64,000 nucleotides of DNA, from assembly GCA_963973915.1 (NCBI GenBank), contig CAXBBM010000005.1, positions 173,950 to 237,949 on the forward strand, read 5' to 3'. Below, one piece after another: positions 25,402 to 34,778 of this stretch. Positions within the stretch are counted from its first letter, which is position 1. Every line of letters begins with the position of its first letter. This stretch comes from Polycyclovorans sp002706265 (GTDB lineage: Bacteria; Pseudomonadota; Gammaproteobacteria; Nevskiales; Nevskiaceae). Both the position numbers and the translations under genes were made by a program. The notes below the pieces were generated by a model. It had not been told where the DNA came from, ran no database searches, and was given only the letters and a program-made list of their open reading frames with translations.

Positions 25402-26159
25402 AACGCGCCGCCGTCAGCCTGGTGATGTTGAGCGGCCTGATCTACCTGGGCCTGTGTGCGCTGCTGTTCGTGACCCAGTCATCGTTCATCTACATCCCGC
25501 GCGCCGCATCGGTGGCGCACGCCAACAGCGCCATCACCCTGTCGGTGGCGGGGGCCGAGGTCGCGGTCAGCCATCGCGCGCATCGCGGCCGCAAGGCGCT
25601 GATCTACTTCGGCGGCAATGCCGAAGACGTGTCGGCCAGCCTTAAAGGCTTTGCGCGCGCCTTTCCCGACCACGCGCTCTACCTGATGCATTACCGTGGC
25701 TACGGCGGCAGCACCGGCAGCCCCTCGCAAGCCCACCTGTTCGCCGACGCCCTCGCGCTGCATGAACAGGTCATGGCGCGGCATTCGCAGATCACCGTGA
25801 TCGGCCGCAGTCTGGGCAGCGGCATCGCCACCTACCTGGCCAGCCAGCGGCCCGTGAGCCGGCTGCTGCTGATCACCCCCTACGACAGCATCGCCAACGT
25901 GGCCGCCGGGCGATTGCCCATGTTTCCGGTGCACTGGCTGCTGCTGGACAAATACGAATCGTGGCGCTACGCACCGCAGATCACGGCCCCCACCCGCATC
26001 CTCGCGGCCGAGCACGATGACGTCATTCCGCGGCTGCATACCGATGCGCTGCTGCGTCACTTCAGCCCCGGCATCGCCACCCTGCACGTCATTCCCGGCA
26101 CCCGGCACAACACCATCAGCGCTGACCCAGGCTACCTGGCGCTGCTGCGCGCAGGGTGA
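25398..26159 (+). CDS. Membrane-anchored alpha/beta hydrolase
   Basis: A 253-aa product with an N-terminal hydrophobic segment (AVSLVMLSGLIYLGLCALLFV, about 5-26) and an alpha/beta hydrolase fold. Visible features are the elbow GRSLGSG (Ser138), a candidate acid in AAEHDDVIP, and a candidate His in PGTRHNTIS. It resembles the membrane-tethered YqkD/FrsA-like group of serine hydrolases. The start is GTG 25398. The substrate is unknown. Confidence 0.82.
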   Translation: MKRAAVSLVMLSGLIYLGLCALLFVTQSSFIYIPRAASVAHANSAITLSVAGAEVAVSHRAHRGRKALIYFGGNAEDVSASLKGFARAFPDHALYLMHYRGYGGSTGSPSQAHLFADALALHEQVMARHSQITVIGRSLGSGIATYLASQRPVSRLLLITPYDSIANVAAGRLPMFPVHWLLLDKYESWRYAPQITAPTRILAAEHDDVIPRLHTDALLRHFSPGIATLHVIPGTRHNTISADPGYLALLRAG

Positions 26160-26334
26160 GTGCGGAGGACGATTACGGGCAACGTCGGGGCGGGAGGAAA
26201 CGCCTTCCCGCGGCAAACGGACTCGGTTATTTTTCGGACTCAATGATTCGAGCCGATGACAACGGCCCACACCGGAGGAGCCAGGCCTTGCACGCCGCCA
26301 CTGCCGCACGCCACCTGCCCGCTACCGGCGGGCA

Positions 26335-27282
26335 ATGCTCATGAGCCCGACACTGGCCCCCTGGGCAACTACCCTGCTGACGCCGCAATGGCTGCTCGCT
26401 TTTTACGGCCTGCTGAGCATCACCTATGTGCATTTCAGAGGCCGGGTTCGGCATCGCCTGCCACGCCAACTGATGGATCATTCCACCTTTCTGGCGCCGC
26501 TCAATGCGCTGGTCTACCTGTCATCCAGCGTGCCACGCACGCCCATGCTGGACCCGCGCGACTTTCCCGAATTGACCCTGCTGCGCGACAACTGGCAGGT
26601 GATTCGGGACGAGGCGGCAGCGTTGTATGGCGTGGGCGCCATCGGCCAGTCCGACGGCCTCAACGATCTGGGCTTCAATTCTTTCTTCAAGAAAGGCTGG
26701 GGCCGGTTCTATTTTCACTGGTACGGAAATTTTCTCCCGTCCGCCCGCGAGCTGTGCCCGCACACCAGCGCACTGCTAGAACAGGCGCCGAGGATCAAGG
26801 CGGCAATGTTCACCCTGTTGCCGGTCGGCGCCCGGCTCCCCCTGCACCGCGACCCTTGGGCGGGCTCGCTGCGCTACCACCTCGGGCTGATCACGCCCAA
26901 CTCCGACGCCTGTCGCATCCTCGTCGACGACCAGACGCGCAGCTGGCGTGATGGCGAAGACCTGCTGTTCGATGAAACCTATATCCACACCGCCGAGAAT
27001 CAAAGCGGGCAAGACCGCATCATTCTGTTCTGCGACGTCGAACGGCCGCTCAACAATCCCCTGGCCCGCGCCCTCAGTTGGCTGGTGGGACGCACGCTGG
27101 CGGCAGGTTCGGCCTCGCGCAACCGTCCCGGCGAGCCCTTGGGGGCACTCAACCATGGCTTCAAGTATGTCTACGCGCTGCGCATCGGCGGCAAGCGCCT
27201 GAAGGCCTACAACCGCCGTCTGTACTACACCCTCAAGTACCTGCTGCTGGCCGCCCTTCTGGCGTGGATCTTCTGGCCGTAG
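26335..27282 (+). CDS. Aspartyl/asparaginyl beta-hydroxylase family, LpxO-like
   Basis: A 315-aa product with an N-terminal membrane segment (about 14-32), the basic motif YVHFRGRVRHRLPRQLMDHS, an Asp/Asn hydroxylase domain with iron-site residues His171 and Asp173 (HRDPWAG) and His218 (TYIHTAENQ), and a C-terminal membrane anchor (LLLAALLAWIFW). This layout matches LpxO, a dioxygenase that hydroxylates a secondary acyl chain of lipid A. The lipid A role is inferred from similarity only. ATG 26335 and ATG 26341 are both possible starts. Confidence 0.8.
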   Translation: MLMSPTLAPWATTLLTPQWLLAFYGLLSITYVHFRGRVRHRLPRQLMDHSTFLAPLNALVYLSSSVPRTPMLDPRDFPELTLLRDNWQVIRDEAAALYGVGAIGQSDGLNDLGFNSFFKKGWGRFYFHWYGNFLPSARELCPHTSALLEQAPRIKAAMFTLLPVGARLPLHRDPWAGSLRYHLGLITPNSDACRILVDDQTRSWRDGEDLLFDETYIHTAENQSGQDRIILFCDVERPLNNPLARALSWLVGRTLAAGSASRNRPGEPLGALNHGFKYVYALRIGGKRLKAYNRRLYYTLKYLLLAALLAWIFWP

Positions 27283-27461
27283 GATCGGTCTTGTGGCCCA
27301 GGGCGAGCGGTCATGGGCCCGTGGTGCGCGCCGGCACGACATGGATAAATGTGCCTGCTGGACTGGGGGCCTGTTTTGCGCCCCGGCGCAGCGCGTAAAC
27401 TTCGCGGCCTTCATTTTCAGGTTGCGCGGGCCTGCAGGTTCGCGCCCAACGACCGGTCCTC

Positions 27462-30287
27462 ATGGAAAAGACGTTTGAACCCGCCGCTGTAGAAGCCCGT
27501 TGGCGCCAGACTTGGGAGGCTGACGGCTGCTTCGCCGCCGGCCAGCACACCCCCGGCGATGGTGCGCCGTACAGCATCATGATTCCGCCGCCGAACGTGA
27601 CCGGCACCCTGCACATGGGCCACGCCTTCCAGCACACCATCATGGATGCGCTGGTCCGCCACGCGCGGATGAGCGGCAAGGACACGCTGTGGCAGCCGGG
27701 GACCGATCACGCCGGCATCGCCACGCAGATGGTGGTGGAGCGCAACCTCAAGCAGGCGGGCGACGCGGGTCGTGCCGAACTGGGCCGCGAGAAGTTCCTT
27801 GAAAAGGTCTGGGACTGGAAGCGCTACTCCGCCGGCACCATCAGCGAGCAGATTCGCCGCATGGGCTCGAGCGTGGACTGGTCGCGCGAGGCCTTCACCA
27901 TGGACCCCGGCTACAACACCGCGGTCATCGAGCATTTCGTCAAGCTGCATGAAGACGGGCTGATCTACCGCGGCAAACGCCTGGTCAACTGGGACCCGGT
28001 GCTGCAGACCGCCATCTCCGATCTGGAGGTGGTGCAGGAAGACGAGAAAGGCCATCTCTGGCATTTCCGCTACCCACTGGCCGATGGCAGCGGCCATCTC
28101 GTGGTGGCCACCACCCGCCCGGAAACCATGCTCGGCGACACCGCCGTGGCGGTGCATCCCGAAGACGAACGCTTCAAGCACCTGATCGGCAAAACCATTC
28201 GCCTGCCGCTGGTGGACCGTGACATCCCCATCATCGGTGACGATTACGTCGATCCCGAATTCGGCTCCGGCTGCGTGAAGATCACGCCCGCGCACGATTT
28301 CAACGACTACCAGATTGGCCTGCGGCACGGGCTGCCGATGATCAACGTGCTGACCCGCACAGCCCAGATCACCGATGACGTGCCGGCGGCGTATCGCGGC
28401 CTCGACCGCTTCGACGCCCGCAAGCAGATCGTCGCCGACATCGACGCGCTGGGCCTGCTCGACAAGATCGAAGACCACGGCCTGAAAGTGCCGCGCGGCG
28501 ACCGCAGCGGCGCCGTGCTGGAGCCCTATCTCACCGACCAATGGTTCGTGGATCTGACCCGCAAGACGCCCGACGGCGGCTGGACCAAGATCACCCAACC
28601 CGCGCTCGACGCCGTGGCCTCGGGCCGCATTCAGTTCGTGCCCGACAACTGGAAAACCACCTACAACCACTGGCTCAACAACATCCAGGACTGGTGCATC
28701 AGCCGCCAGCTCTGGTGGGGCCATCGCATTCCCGCGTGGTACGACGATGCAGGTCATGTCTACGTGGGGCGCAGTGAGGCCGACGTGCGTGCCCGGCACG
28801 GGCTGGGCGATGCCCCGCTGACCCAGGACGAAGACGTTTTCGACACCTGGTTCTCGTCCGACATCTGGCCCTTCGCCACCCTGGGCTGGCCCGAGAAAAC
28901 ACCGGAGCTGGCCAAGTACTACCCCGGCAGCGTGCTGGTCACCGGCTTCGACATCATCTTCTTCTGGGTCGCCCGCATGGTGATGATGGGGCAGTACTTC
29001 CAGCAGGACGTGCCGTTCCGCGAGGTGTACATCACCGGCCTGGTGCGCGACCCCGAAGGCAACAAGATGTCCAAGTCCAAGGGCAACGTGCTGGACCCGC
29101 TGGACGTGGTCGACGGCATTGCGCTGGACGATCTGGTGGCCAAGCGCACCACCGGGCTGATGCAGCCCGGCATGGCGGCGAAGATCGAGAAGAAAACCCG
29201 CAAGGACTACCCCGACGGCATCGCCGCCGTGGGTGTGGACGCACTGCGGTTCACCTTTTCGGCGCTGGCCACGCAGGGCCGTGACATCCGCTTCGACGCC
29301 GGCCGCGCCGAGGGCTATCGCAACTTCTGCAACAAGATCTGGAACGCCGCGCGCTTCGTGCTGATGAACAGCGAGAACGCCGACGTGGGGCTCGACACCA
29401 CCCTGCCCTATACCCTCTCGGCCGCCGACCGCTGGATCATCAGCCAGCTTCAGCGCCTGGAACGGGACGCCGCCGAGCACTTCAAGACCTATCGCTTCGA
29501 CCTGCTGGCCACCGCGCTTTACCAGTTCATCTGGAACGAATACTGCGACTGGTATCTGGAGCTCTCCAAGCCGGCCCTGCAGCAGGGCACGGCGGAAGAG
29601 CAGCGGGGCACCCGCCGCACCCTGGTACGGGTGCTGGAAACCGCACTGCGGCTGCTGCACCCGATCATGCCGTTCCTGACCGAGGACATCTGGCAGCGTG
29701 TAGCCCCGCTTGCGGGGCGCAACCAGACCGTGACTGCGCCCCTGGCCGGGCGCCAGGGCAAAACCATCATGCATCAGCCCTATCCGGTGGCCGATGACCG
29801 CAAGATCGATACCACCGCCGAAGCCGACATCGACTGGCTCAAGACCCTGATTCTGGGCATCCGCCAGATTCGCGGCGAGATGGACCTGTCGCCCGGCAAG
29901 CCGCTGCCGCTGCTCATCCAGAACGCCACATCTGCCGACCAGGCGCGACTGCAGCGGCTGGACGGCTCGATCCGCTTTCTGGCTCGGGTCGAGTCGATCG
30001 AGCAGGTGGGCGATGACGCACCCAAATCGGCCGTGGCGCTGTGCGGCACGATGAAGCTGCTGGTACCCATGGCGGGCCTGATCGACAAGGAGGCCGAACT
30101 GGCGCGGCTCGACAAGGCCATCGCCAAACTCGGCGGCGACCGCGAGAAAACCCTGGTGCGGGTCAACAACCCCAACTTCGGCAAGGCGCCCGAACACGTG
30201 CAGCAACAGGCGCGTGACCTGCTGGCCAGACAGGACGCCGATCTGGCACAACTGGCGGCCCAGCGCCACACCATCGAGGCCATGTAA
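27462..30287 (+). CDS. valS: ValS, valyl-tRNA synthetase
   Basis: ValS charges tRNA-Val and edits mischarged threonine. The 941-aa product has the class I signature PPPNVTGTLHMGHAFQHTI, an editing domain around TTRPETMLGDTAV, the KMSKSKGN motif, and a C-terminal coiled coil. Length is normal. It overlaps fxsA by one base (TAATG). A 950-codon antisense frame across this gene is a high-GC artefact and is not annotated. Confidence 0.97.
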   Translation: MEKTFEPAAVEARWRQTWEADGCFAAGQHTPGDGAPYSIMIPPPNVTGTLHMGHAFQHTIMDALVRHARMSGKDTLWQPGTDHAGIATQMVVERNLKQAGDAGRAELGREKFLEKVWDWKRYSAGTISEQIRRMGSSVDWSREAFTMDPGYNTAVIEHFVKLHEDGLIYRGKRLVNWDPVLQTAISDLEVVQEDEKGHLWHFRYPLADGSGHLVVATTRPETMLGDTAVAVHPEDERFKHLIGKTIRLPLVDRDIPIIGDDYVDPEFGSGCVKITPAHDFNDYQIGLRHGLPMINVLTRTAQITDDVPAAYRGLDRFDARKQIVADIDALGLLDKIEDHGLKVPRGDRSGAVLEPYLTDQWFVDLTRKTPDGGWTKITQPALDAVASGRIQFVPDNWKTTYNHWLNNIQDWCISRQLWWGHRIPAWYDDAGHVYVGRSEADVRARHGLGDAPLTQDEDVFDTWFSSDIWPFATLGWPEKTPELAKYYPGSVLVTGFDIIFFWVARMVMMGQYFQQDVPFREVYITGLVRDPEGNKMSKSKGNVLDPLDVVDGIALDDLVAKRTTGLMQPGMAAKIEKKTRKDYPDGIAAVGVDALRFTFSALATQGRDIRFDAGRAEGYRNFCNKIWNAARFVLMNSENADVGLDTTLPYTLSAADRWIISQLQRLERDAAEHFKTYRFDLLATALYQFIWNEYCDWYLELSKPALQQGTAEEQRGTRRTLVRVLETALRLLHPIMPFLTEDIWQRVAPLAGRNQTVTAPLAGRQGKTIMHQPYPVADDRKIDTTAEADIDWLKTLILGIRQIRGEMDLSPGKPLPLLIQNATSADQARLQRLDGSIRFLARVESIEQVGDDAPKSAVALCGTMKLLVPMAGLIDKEAELARLDKAIAKLGGDREKTLVRVNNPNFGKAPEHVQQQARDLLARQDADLAQLAAQRHTIEAM

Positions 30288-30700
30288 TGCCGCTGCTGAT
30301 GCTGTTCATCTTCGTCGCCACCGAAATCTGGCTGTTGGTCGAGCTGATCAACCGCTTTGGGGCCGCGCCGATGTTTGCGTGGATGTTCCTGACCGGCCTG
30401 TTCGGCATCTGGACCATCAAGCAGACCGGATTACAGGCGCTGAGGCGGGTGCAGATGGCAGCCGCGCAGGGTGAGCTGCCATCGGCGTCGCCGCTGGCAG
30501 ACCTGATGAAGCTGGTGGGGGGCTTGATGTTCTTTTTGCCCGGCATCCTCTCGGACGTGATCGGCGCAACGCTGGTGCTCGGCGGCAGTCTGCGCGAGCG
30601 TCTGGCCGGCCGCCTGCAAAGTGGTATCGCCAAGGCTCGACCGGACCTGCGCCGTCCTGTCATCCTAGAAGGCGAATACAAGGCACAGAATGACGATTGA
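30287..30700 (+). CDS. fxsA: FxsA family membrane protein
   Basis: FxsA is a small inner-membrane protein first linked to F-plasmid exclusion of phage T7. The 137-aa product shows segments MLFIFVATEIWLLVELINRF, FAWMFLTGLFGIWTIKQTGL and LMKLVGGLMFFLPGILSDVIG, the typical FxsA pattern. The start ATG overlaps the valS stop by one base. The function in this host is unknown. Confidence 0.9.
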   Translation: MPLLMLFIFVATEIWLLVELINRFGAAPMFAWMFLTGLFGIWTIKQTGLQALRRVQMAAAQGELPSASPLADLMKLVGGLMFFLPGILSDVIGATLVLGGSLRERLAGRLQSGIAKARPDLRRPVILEGEYKAQNDD

Positions 30701-30774
30701 GCATCAGGGTTAAGGCACGGTGCGGGAGGGGCCGCACATGCTTTGCCTCCAGTCCCAACATCAAAATCACTCCA

Positions 30775-31302
30775 ATGAAAAACTGGCTCGCATTCGCCCT
30801 TGCTGCGCTCTTGCCGACGCTGCCCATCGGGGCCTACGCCAAGAGCAAGCCGGGCGAACTGGAAATTCTGGGTTACATCGAAAAGGTCCGTTTCGACAAT
30901 CCGCCGATCGAACTCAACGCCAAGCTCGACTCGGGCGCGACCACGTCGTCGCTGAACGCGCTGAACAAGGAAAGCTTCGAGAAAGATGGCAAGGAGTGGA
31001 TCCGCTTCGACGTGATCGACCCCGAGGACGAAGACAACCTGGTGACTTTCGAAGCCCCCGTGGTCCGCACGGTGCGCATCCGCCGCCACGGCGGCACGCC
31101 ACACGTGCGGCCAGTGGTGGAACTGGGCATGTGCGTCGGCCATGTGCACCAGATGGCACAATTCACCCTCGCGGACCGATCCAATTTCAACTACCAAGTC
31201 CTGGTCGGCCGCAATTTCTTGAAAGGACATATCGTCGTGGACTCCGGCAGCCGCTTCGAAACCAAGCCCGAATGCAAACCCTCGAAAGGCGATGAAGGCT
31301 GA
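30775..31302 (+). CDS. Retropepsin-like aspartic protease (ATP-dependent zinc protease family, RimB-like)
   Basis: A 175-aa product from ATG 30775 with a signal peptide (ending GAYAKS at about 23) and a single retropepsin-like domain carrying the aspartic active-site motif DSGATTS (52-58), then FNYQVLVGRNFLKGHIVVD. This is the family called ATP-dependent zinc protease by automated annotation, though the motif is of the aspartic type. The stop overlaps the transglutaminase-like gene as TGATG. A longer frame to 30697 overlaps fxsA and is rejected. Confidence 0.88.
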   Translation: MKNWLAFALAALLPTLPIGAYAKSKPGELEILGYIEKVRFDNPPIELNAKLDSGATTSSLNALNKESFEKDGKEWIRFDVIDPEDEDNLVTFEAPVVRTVRIRRHGGTPHVRPVVELGMCVGHVHQMAQFTLADRSNFNYQVLVGRNFLKGHIVVDSGSRFETKPECKPSKGDEG

Positions 31303-32816
31303 TGCAATGGCACGTTCCCGCACTGGCGGCGCTGTTGATTGCAACCGCGACCGGCATCGCCGGTTACAAGTCGCAAGTGCTGGGATACCCCATCACCCCT
31401 GAGGCCTCGATCGACACCTGGCTGGTGGAGGCCAAGCTGGGCTTCGAGGCCATTGGGGGGGCCACCCGTGCGACCTTGAAGGTGCCCATCGACCCGCCCG
31501 GCTATACCGTGCTGGACGAAAATTTCATCTCGCGTGGCTACGGCCTGGCCACGGAATCGGCCGAGGCCTCACGGCAGGCGGTGTGGACCACCCGCCGCAC
31601 CTCGGGCAACCAGGCGCTGTACTACCGTGCGCGCGTGGTCCGCAGTTCCGAGCCGCGCCCACCGATCGGGGTTCCGGCGCTGGCCGACGTGCCCGAATAC
31701 GAAGAACCCTTCGGCGCCGCCGTGCTCGCCGTGCTCGATGATGTGCGGGCGCGCAGCGCCGACATCTTCTCGTTCGCCACCGCACTGGTGAAAGAAATCA
31801 ACGCCACACCGCCCGGCCCGAACGTGACGCTGTTGGTCAACGAGGCCACCTCGCCACAGCAACGGGCGGCGCTGGCCGTGAAGATGCTGGCCAGTGCGCG
31901 CATTCCGGCGCGCGCGGTCTACGGATTACCCCTGGTCGATGGCGCCCGCGACATCCAGCCTCGCACCTGGCTGCAGGTCAACAACGGCGAGCGCTGGCTG
32001 ACCCTGGACCCGCTCACCGGCACCCCCGGCCTGCCGGACGACGTGCTGCTGTGGTGGGTCGGTGAAGAGCCGCTGTTTGATGTCACCCGCTCGCGCAATG
32101 CAACCGTGCAGTTCTCCGCGATCAAGAGCGTCGAGCCCGCCCTGAGCACCGCCGCCTCACGCTCACGCGCCGAAAACGCCTCGCTGGCGAACATCTCGCT
32201 GCTCGACCTGCCCGTGCAGACCCAGAACCTCTACCGGGTGCTGCTGCTGGTGCCCCTCGGCGCGCTGCTGATCGTGGTGTTGCGCAACATCATTGGTCTA
32301 CAGACCTTTGGCACCTTCATGCCGGTGCTGATCGCACTGTCGTTCCGCGAAACGCAGCTGGTCAGCGGCGTGATTCTGTTCACTTTGATCGTCGCGCTCG
32401 GATTGATCATCCGCTTTTACCTGGAGCGTCTGAAACTGCTGCTGGTTCCGCGGCTGGCGGCGGTGGTCATCACGGTGATCCTGCTGATGGCGCTGGTGAC
32501 CATCGCCTCGCACCGCATGAACCTCGAAATCGGCCTGTCGGTCGCCCTGTTCCCCATGGTCATTCTGGCGATGACCATCGAGCGCATGTCGATCGTCTGG
32601 GAAGAACTGGGCGCTGGCGATGCCATTCGCCAAGGCTTTGGCAGCCTCCTCGTCGCGGCCGCCTGTTACCTGTTGATGTTCCATCCGCAGGTCGAGCATC
32701 TGGTGTTCGTGTTCCCCGAGCTGATGCTGATCGTGCTGGGCATCACCTTGCTGGTGGGCCGTTACACCGGCTACCGCCTCACCGAATTGCGCCGCTTCCG
32801 CGACCTGGCCAAGTAA
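31302..32816 (+). CDS. Inactive transglutaminase-like protein with C-terminal membrane helices
   Basis: A 504-aa protein: an N-terminal membrane segment, a UUP1-like extracytoplasmic region (about 40-150), a transglutaminase-like fold (about 160-275, with ARIPARAVYGLPLVDGARD and PRTWLQVNNGERWLTLDP), and about seven C-terminal helices (about 305-495). The segment where active transglutaminases carry a Cys shows none here, consistent with the inactive-transglutaminase family. It sits between a retropepsin-like protease and a RimK-like ligase. The start ATG 31302 overlaps the preceding stop. Confidence 0.87.
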   Translation: MQWHVPALAALLIATATGIAGYKSQVLGYPITPEASIDTWLVEAKLGFEAIGGATRATLKVPIDPPGYTVLDENFISRGYGLATESAEASRQAVWTTRRTSGNQALYYRARVVRSSEPRPPIGVPALADVPEYEEPFGAAVLAVLDDVRARSADIFSFATALVKEINATPPGPNVTLLVNEATSPQQRAALAVKMLASARIPARAVYGLPLVDGARDIQPRTWLQVNNGERWLTLDPLTGTPGLPDDVLLWWVGEEPLFDVTRSRNATVQFSAIKSVEPALSTAASRSRAENASLANISLLDLPVQTQNLYRVLLLVPLGALLIVVLRNIIGLQTFGTFMPVLIALSFRETQLVSGVILFTLIVALGLIIRFYLERLKLLLVPRLAAVVITVILLMALVTIASHRMNLEIGLSVALFPMVILAMTIERMSIVWEELGAGDAIRQGFGSLLVAAACYLLMFHPQVEHLVFVFPELMLIVLGITLLVGRYTGYRLTELRRFRDLAK

Positions 32817-33773
32817 ATGTTCTTCGCGCCACCGGGCAAGCTGAAGCGATTGGGCGTGGTCGGCCTCAATCAACGCAATGGCGACTACATTTCCAAACTC
32901 AATCGGCGCAGCGACTACCCCAAGGTCGACAACAAGCTGATCACCAAGCAACTGGCGGTGAGTGCCGGCATCGCCGTCCCCGAGCTTTACGCGGTGGTCG
33001 AGACCAACCACGACGCCCAGCGCCTGGCCAGCCTGCTGGCGCCGTATCAGGACTTCGTCATCAAACCCGCCCACGGCTCGGGCGGCGAAGGCATCGTGGT
33101 GGTCGACGGTCGTCAGGGCAAGCTGTTCCGCAAGGCCAGCGGCCAGCTGGTCACCCTGGCGTCACTGGAACACCACGTCGGCAACATTCTCAGCGGCATG
33201 TACAGCCTCGGCGGTCAGCCCGACCACGCCATGATCGAATACCGGGTGCGCTTCGACCCGCTGTTCAAAGACATCACCTTTCAGGGCGTGCCCGACATCC
33301 GCACCATCGTCTTCAAGGGTTACCCGGTCATGGCCATGGTGCGCCTGCCCACCCGCACGTCGGACGGCAAGGCCAACCTGCACCAGGGCGCGGTCGGCGC
33401 CGGCATCAACATCGCCACCGGGGTCACGCATCACGGCGTGTTCAACAGCCTGAAGATTGACCATCACCCCGACACCGGCCATCCCATCGGCGGCCACGCC
33501 ATTCCGCAGTGGGACGTGCTGCTGCGGCTGGCGGCCGGCTGTTACGAACTGACCGGCCTCGGCTACCTCGGGGTCGACGTGGTGCTCGACGCCGACAAGG
33601 GGCCGCTGATTCTCGAACTCAACGCCCGGCCGGGTCTTGCCATCCAGATCGCCAACGGCACCGGGTTGGCGCCCTACCTGCGCAAGATCGAGCGGGATGG
33701 CGATGCCAAGGCGCCGGTGGAGACCCGCGTGGCCTACGTTGAAAAGTATCTGGCCGACACGCCCCAGGACTGA
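32817..33773 (+). CDS. Alpha-L-glutamate ligase-like protein (RimK-like ATP-grasp)
   Basis: A 318-aa ATP-grasp enzyme with the nucleotide-binding segment FVIKPAHGSGGEGIVVVDG and the metal-site segment LILELNARPGLAIQIANG. It resembles proteins that add glutamate or other amino acids to a substrate carboxyl group. The start ATG directly follows the TAA of the preceding gene. In this gene set, the ligase may modify a peptide or lipid and the retropepsin trim it; the substrate is unknown. Confidence 0.88.
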   Translation: MFFAPPGKLKRLGVVGLNQRNGDYISKLNRRSDYPKVDNKLITKQLAVSAGIAVPELYAVVETNHDAQRLASLLAPYQDFVIKPAHGSGGEGIVVVDGRQGKLFRKASGQLVTLASLEHHVGNILSGMYSLGGQPDHAMIEYRVRFDPLFKDITFQGVPDIRTIVFKGYPVMAMVRLPTRTSDGKANLHQGAVGAGINIATGVTHHGVFNSLKIDHHPDTGHPIGGHAIPQWDVLLRLAAGCYELTGLGYLGVDVVLDADKGPLILELNARPGLAIQIANGTGLAPYLRKIERDGDAKAPVETRVAYVEKYLADTPQD

Positions 33774-33816
33774 TGGCACACTGCCGCACCGATCCCTTAT
33801 CGGAGCCGCAGCGGAC

Positions 33817-34773
33817 ATGAGCAATACCCAGCCCACATCGCAGAACCTTTCGGACTCGCGCGACTGTCCTGCCACGCCGGATCAACCGGTGCTCGAGCGG
33901 ATCGCCACCCGCGACGGCCAAATCGGCACCGGCCTGATGATTCGCCGCGCACTGCCCAACCCGCAGCGCCGCATGATCGGCGCCTGGTGCTTTCTCGATC
34001 ACATTGGCCCGCGCGACTACGGGCGTGGTCAGGGCATAGCGGTGGGGCCGCACCCGCATATCGGACTGCAGACCTTCACCTGGATGATCGAAGGCGAAAT
34101 GATGCACCGCGACAGCCTCGGTTATGCGCAGGTGATCCGCCCCGGGCAGGTCAACATCATGACCGCCGGGCGCGGCATCTCGCACGCCGAGGACGCGGTC
34201 AACGACGATCCCGGCCACCTGCACGCCGCGCAACTGTGGATCGCCCTGCCCGATGCCGAACGCCACCGCGCACCGGCGTTCGATCATCACCCCGAACTGC
34301 CGGTGGTCGAGGATGGCGGCTTCCGGGTCACCGTCCTCGCGGGCGCGGCCTACGGGCAGACCTCGCCGGCCCGGGTCTACAGCCCGTTGCTGGGTCTGGA
34401 CCTGCGCTGCACCGACGCGGCCGAGATCGCCATCCCGCTCAATCCCAACTTTGAGCACGGCCTGCTGGTGCTGAGCGGCACTGCCACGGTGCTGGGCGAA
34501 CCGCTGGCCCCCGGCACGCTGCTGTACCTCGGCATTGGCCGTGCCACCCTGGCGGTGCTGGCCGATGCCGCCTGCCAGTTGCTGCTCATTGGCGGCGAGC
34601 CCTTCGATGAAACGGTGCTGCTGTGGTGGAACTTTGTCGGCCGCGATCCTGCCGACATTGCAAAGGCCACCGACGACTGGAACGCCGGCCTGGGGTTCGG
34701 AGCGGTGAGCGGCAGCCCGTCCCCCCGGTTGACCGCGCCCGATCTTTCCGGCATCCAGCTCACGTCACGGTGA
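33817..34773 (+). CDS. Pirin family protein
   Basis: Pirins are bicupins that bind iron; some act as quercetin dioxygenases. The 318-aa product from ATG 33817 shows the pirin N-terminal core FLDHIGPRDYGRG, with metal-ligand His in GPHPHIGLQTFTWMIEGEM, and the downstream GRGISHAE motif. A purine-rich ribosome site (CGGAG) lies upstream. It is followed 5 bp later by an OsmC-family gene, suggesting a stress-related operon. Confidence 0.92.
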   Translation: MSNTQPTSQNLSDSRDCPATPDQPVLERIATRDGQIGTGLMIRRALPNPQRRMIGAWCFLDHIGPRDYGRGQGIAVGPHPHIGLQTFTWMIEGEMMHRDSLGYAQVIRPGQVNIMTAGRGISHAEDAVNDDPGHLHAAQLWIALPDAERHRAPAFDHHPELPVVEDGGFRVTVLAGAAYGQTSPARVYSPLLGLDLRCTDAAEIAIPLNPNFEHGLLVLSGTATVLGEPLAPGTLLYLGIGRATLAVLADAACQLLLIGGEPFDETVLLWWNFVGRDPADIAKATDDWNAGLGFGAVSGSPSPRLTAPDLSGIQLTSR

Positions 34774-34778
34774 ACCTC

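Noticed and set aside
26160..26334. Possible regulatory hairpins upstream of the LpxO-like gene
   Set aside because: The inverted repeats are short (about six bases) and not followed by a T-run; no riboswitch pattern is seen.
27283..27461. A possible T-box or leader upstream of valS
   Set aside because: No T-box core sequence or terminator/antiterminator pair is visible, and T-boxes are rare in gammaproteobacteria.
27417..30269. A 950-codon open frame on the minus strand across valS
   Set aside because: It is fully antisense to a clear valyl-tRNA synthetase, has low-complexity composition (His, Gln, Gly, Val) and no recognisable domain. Long antisense frames are common in high-GC DNA.
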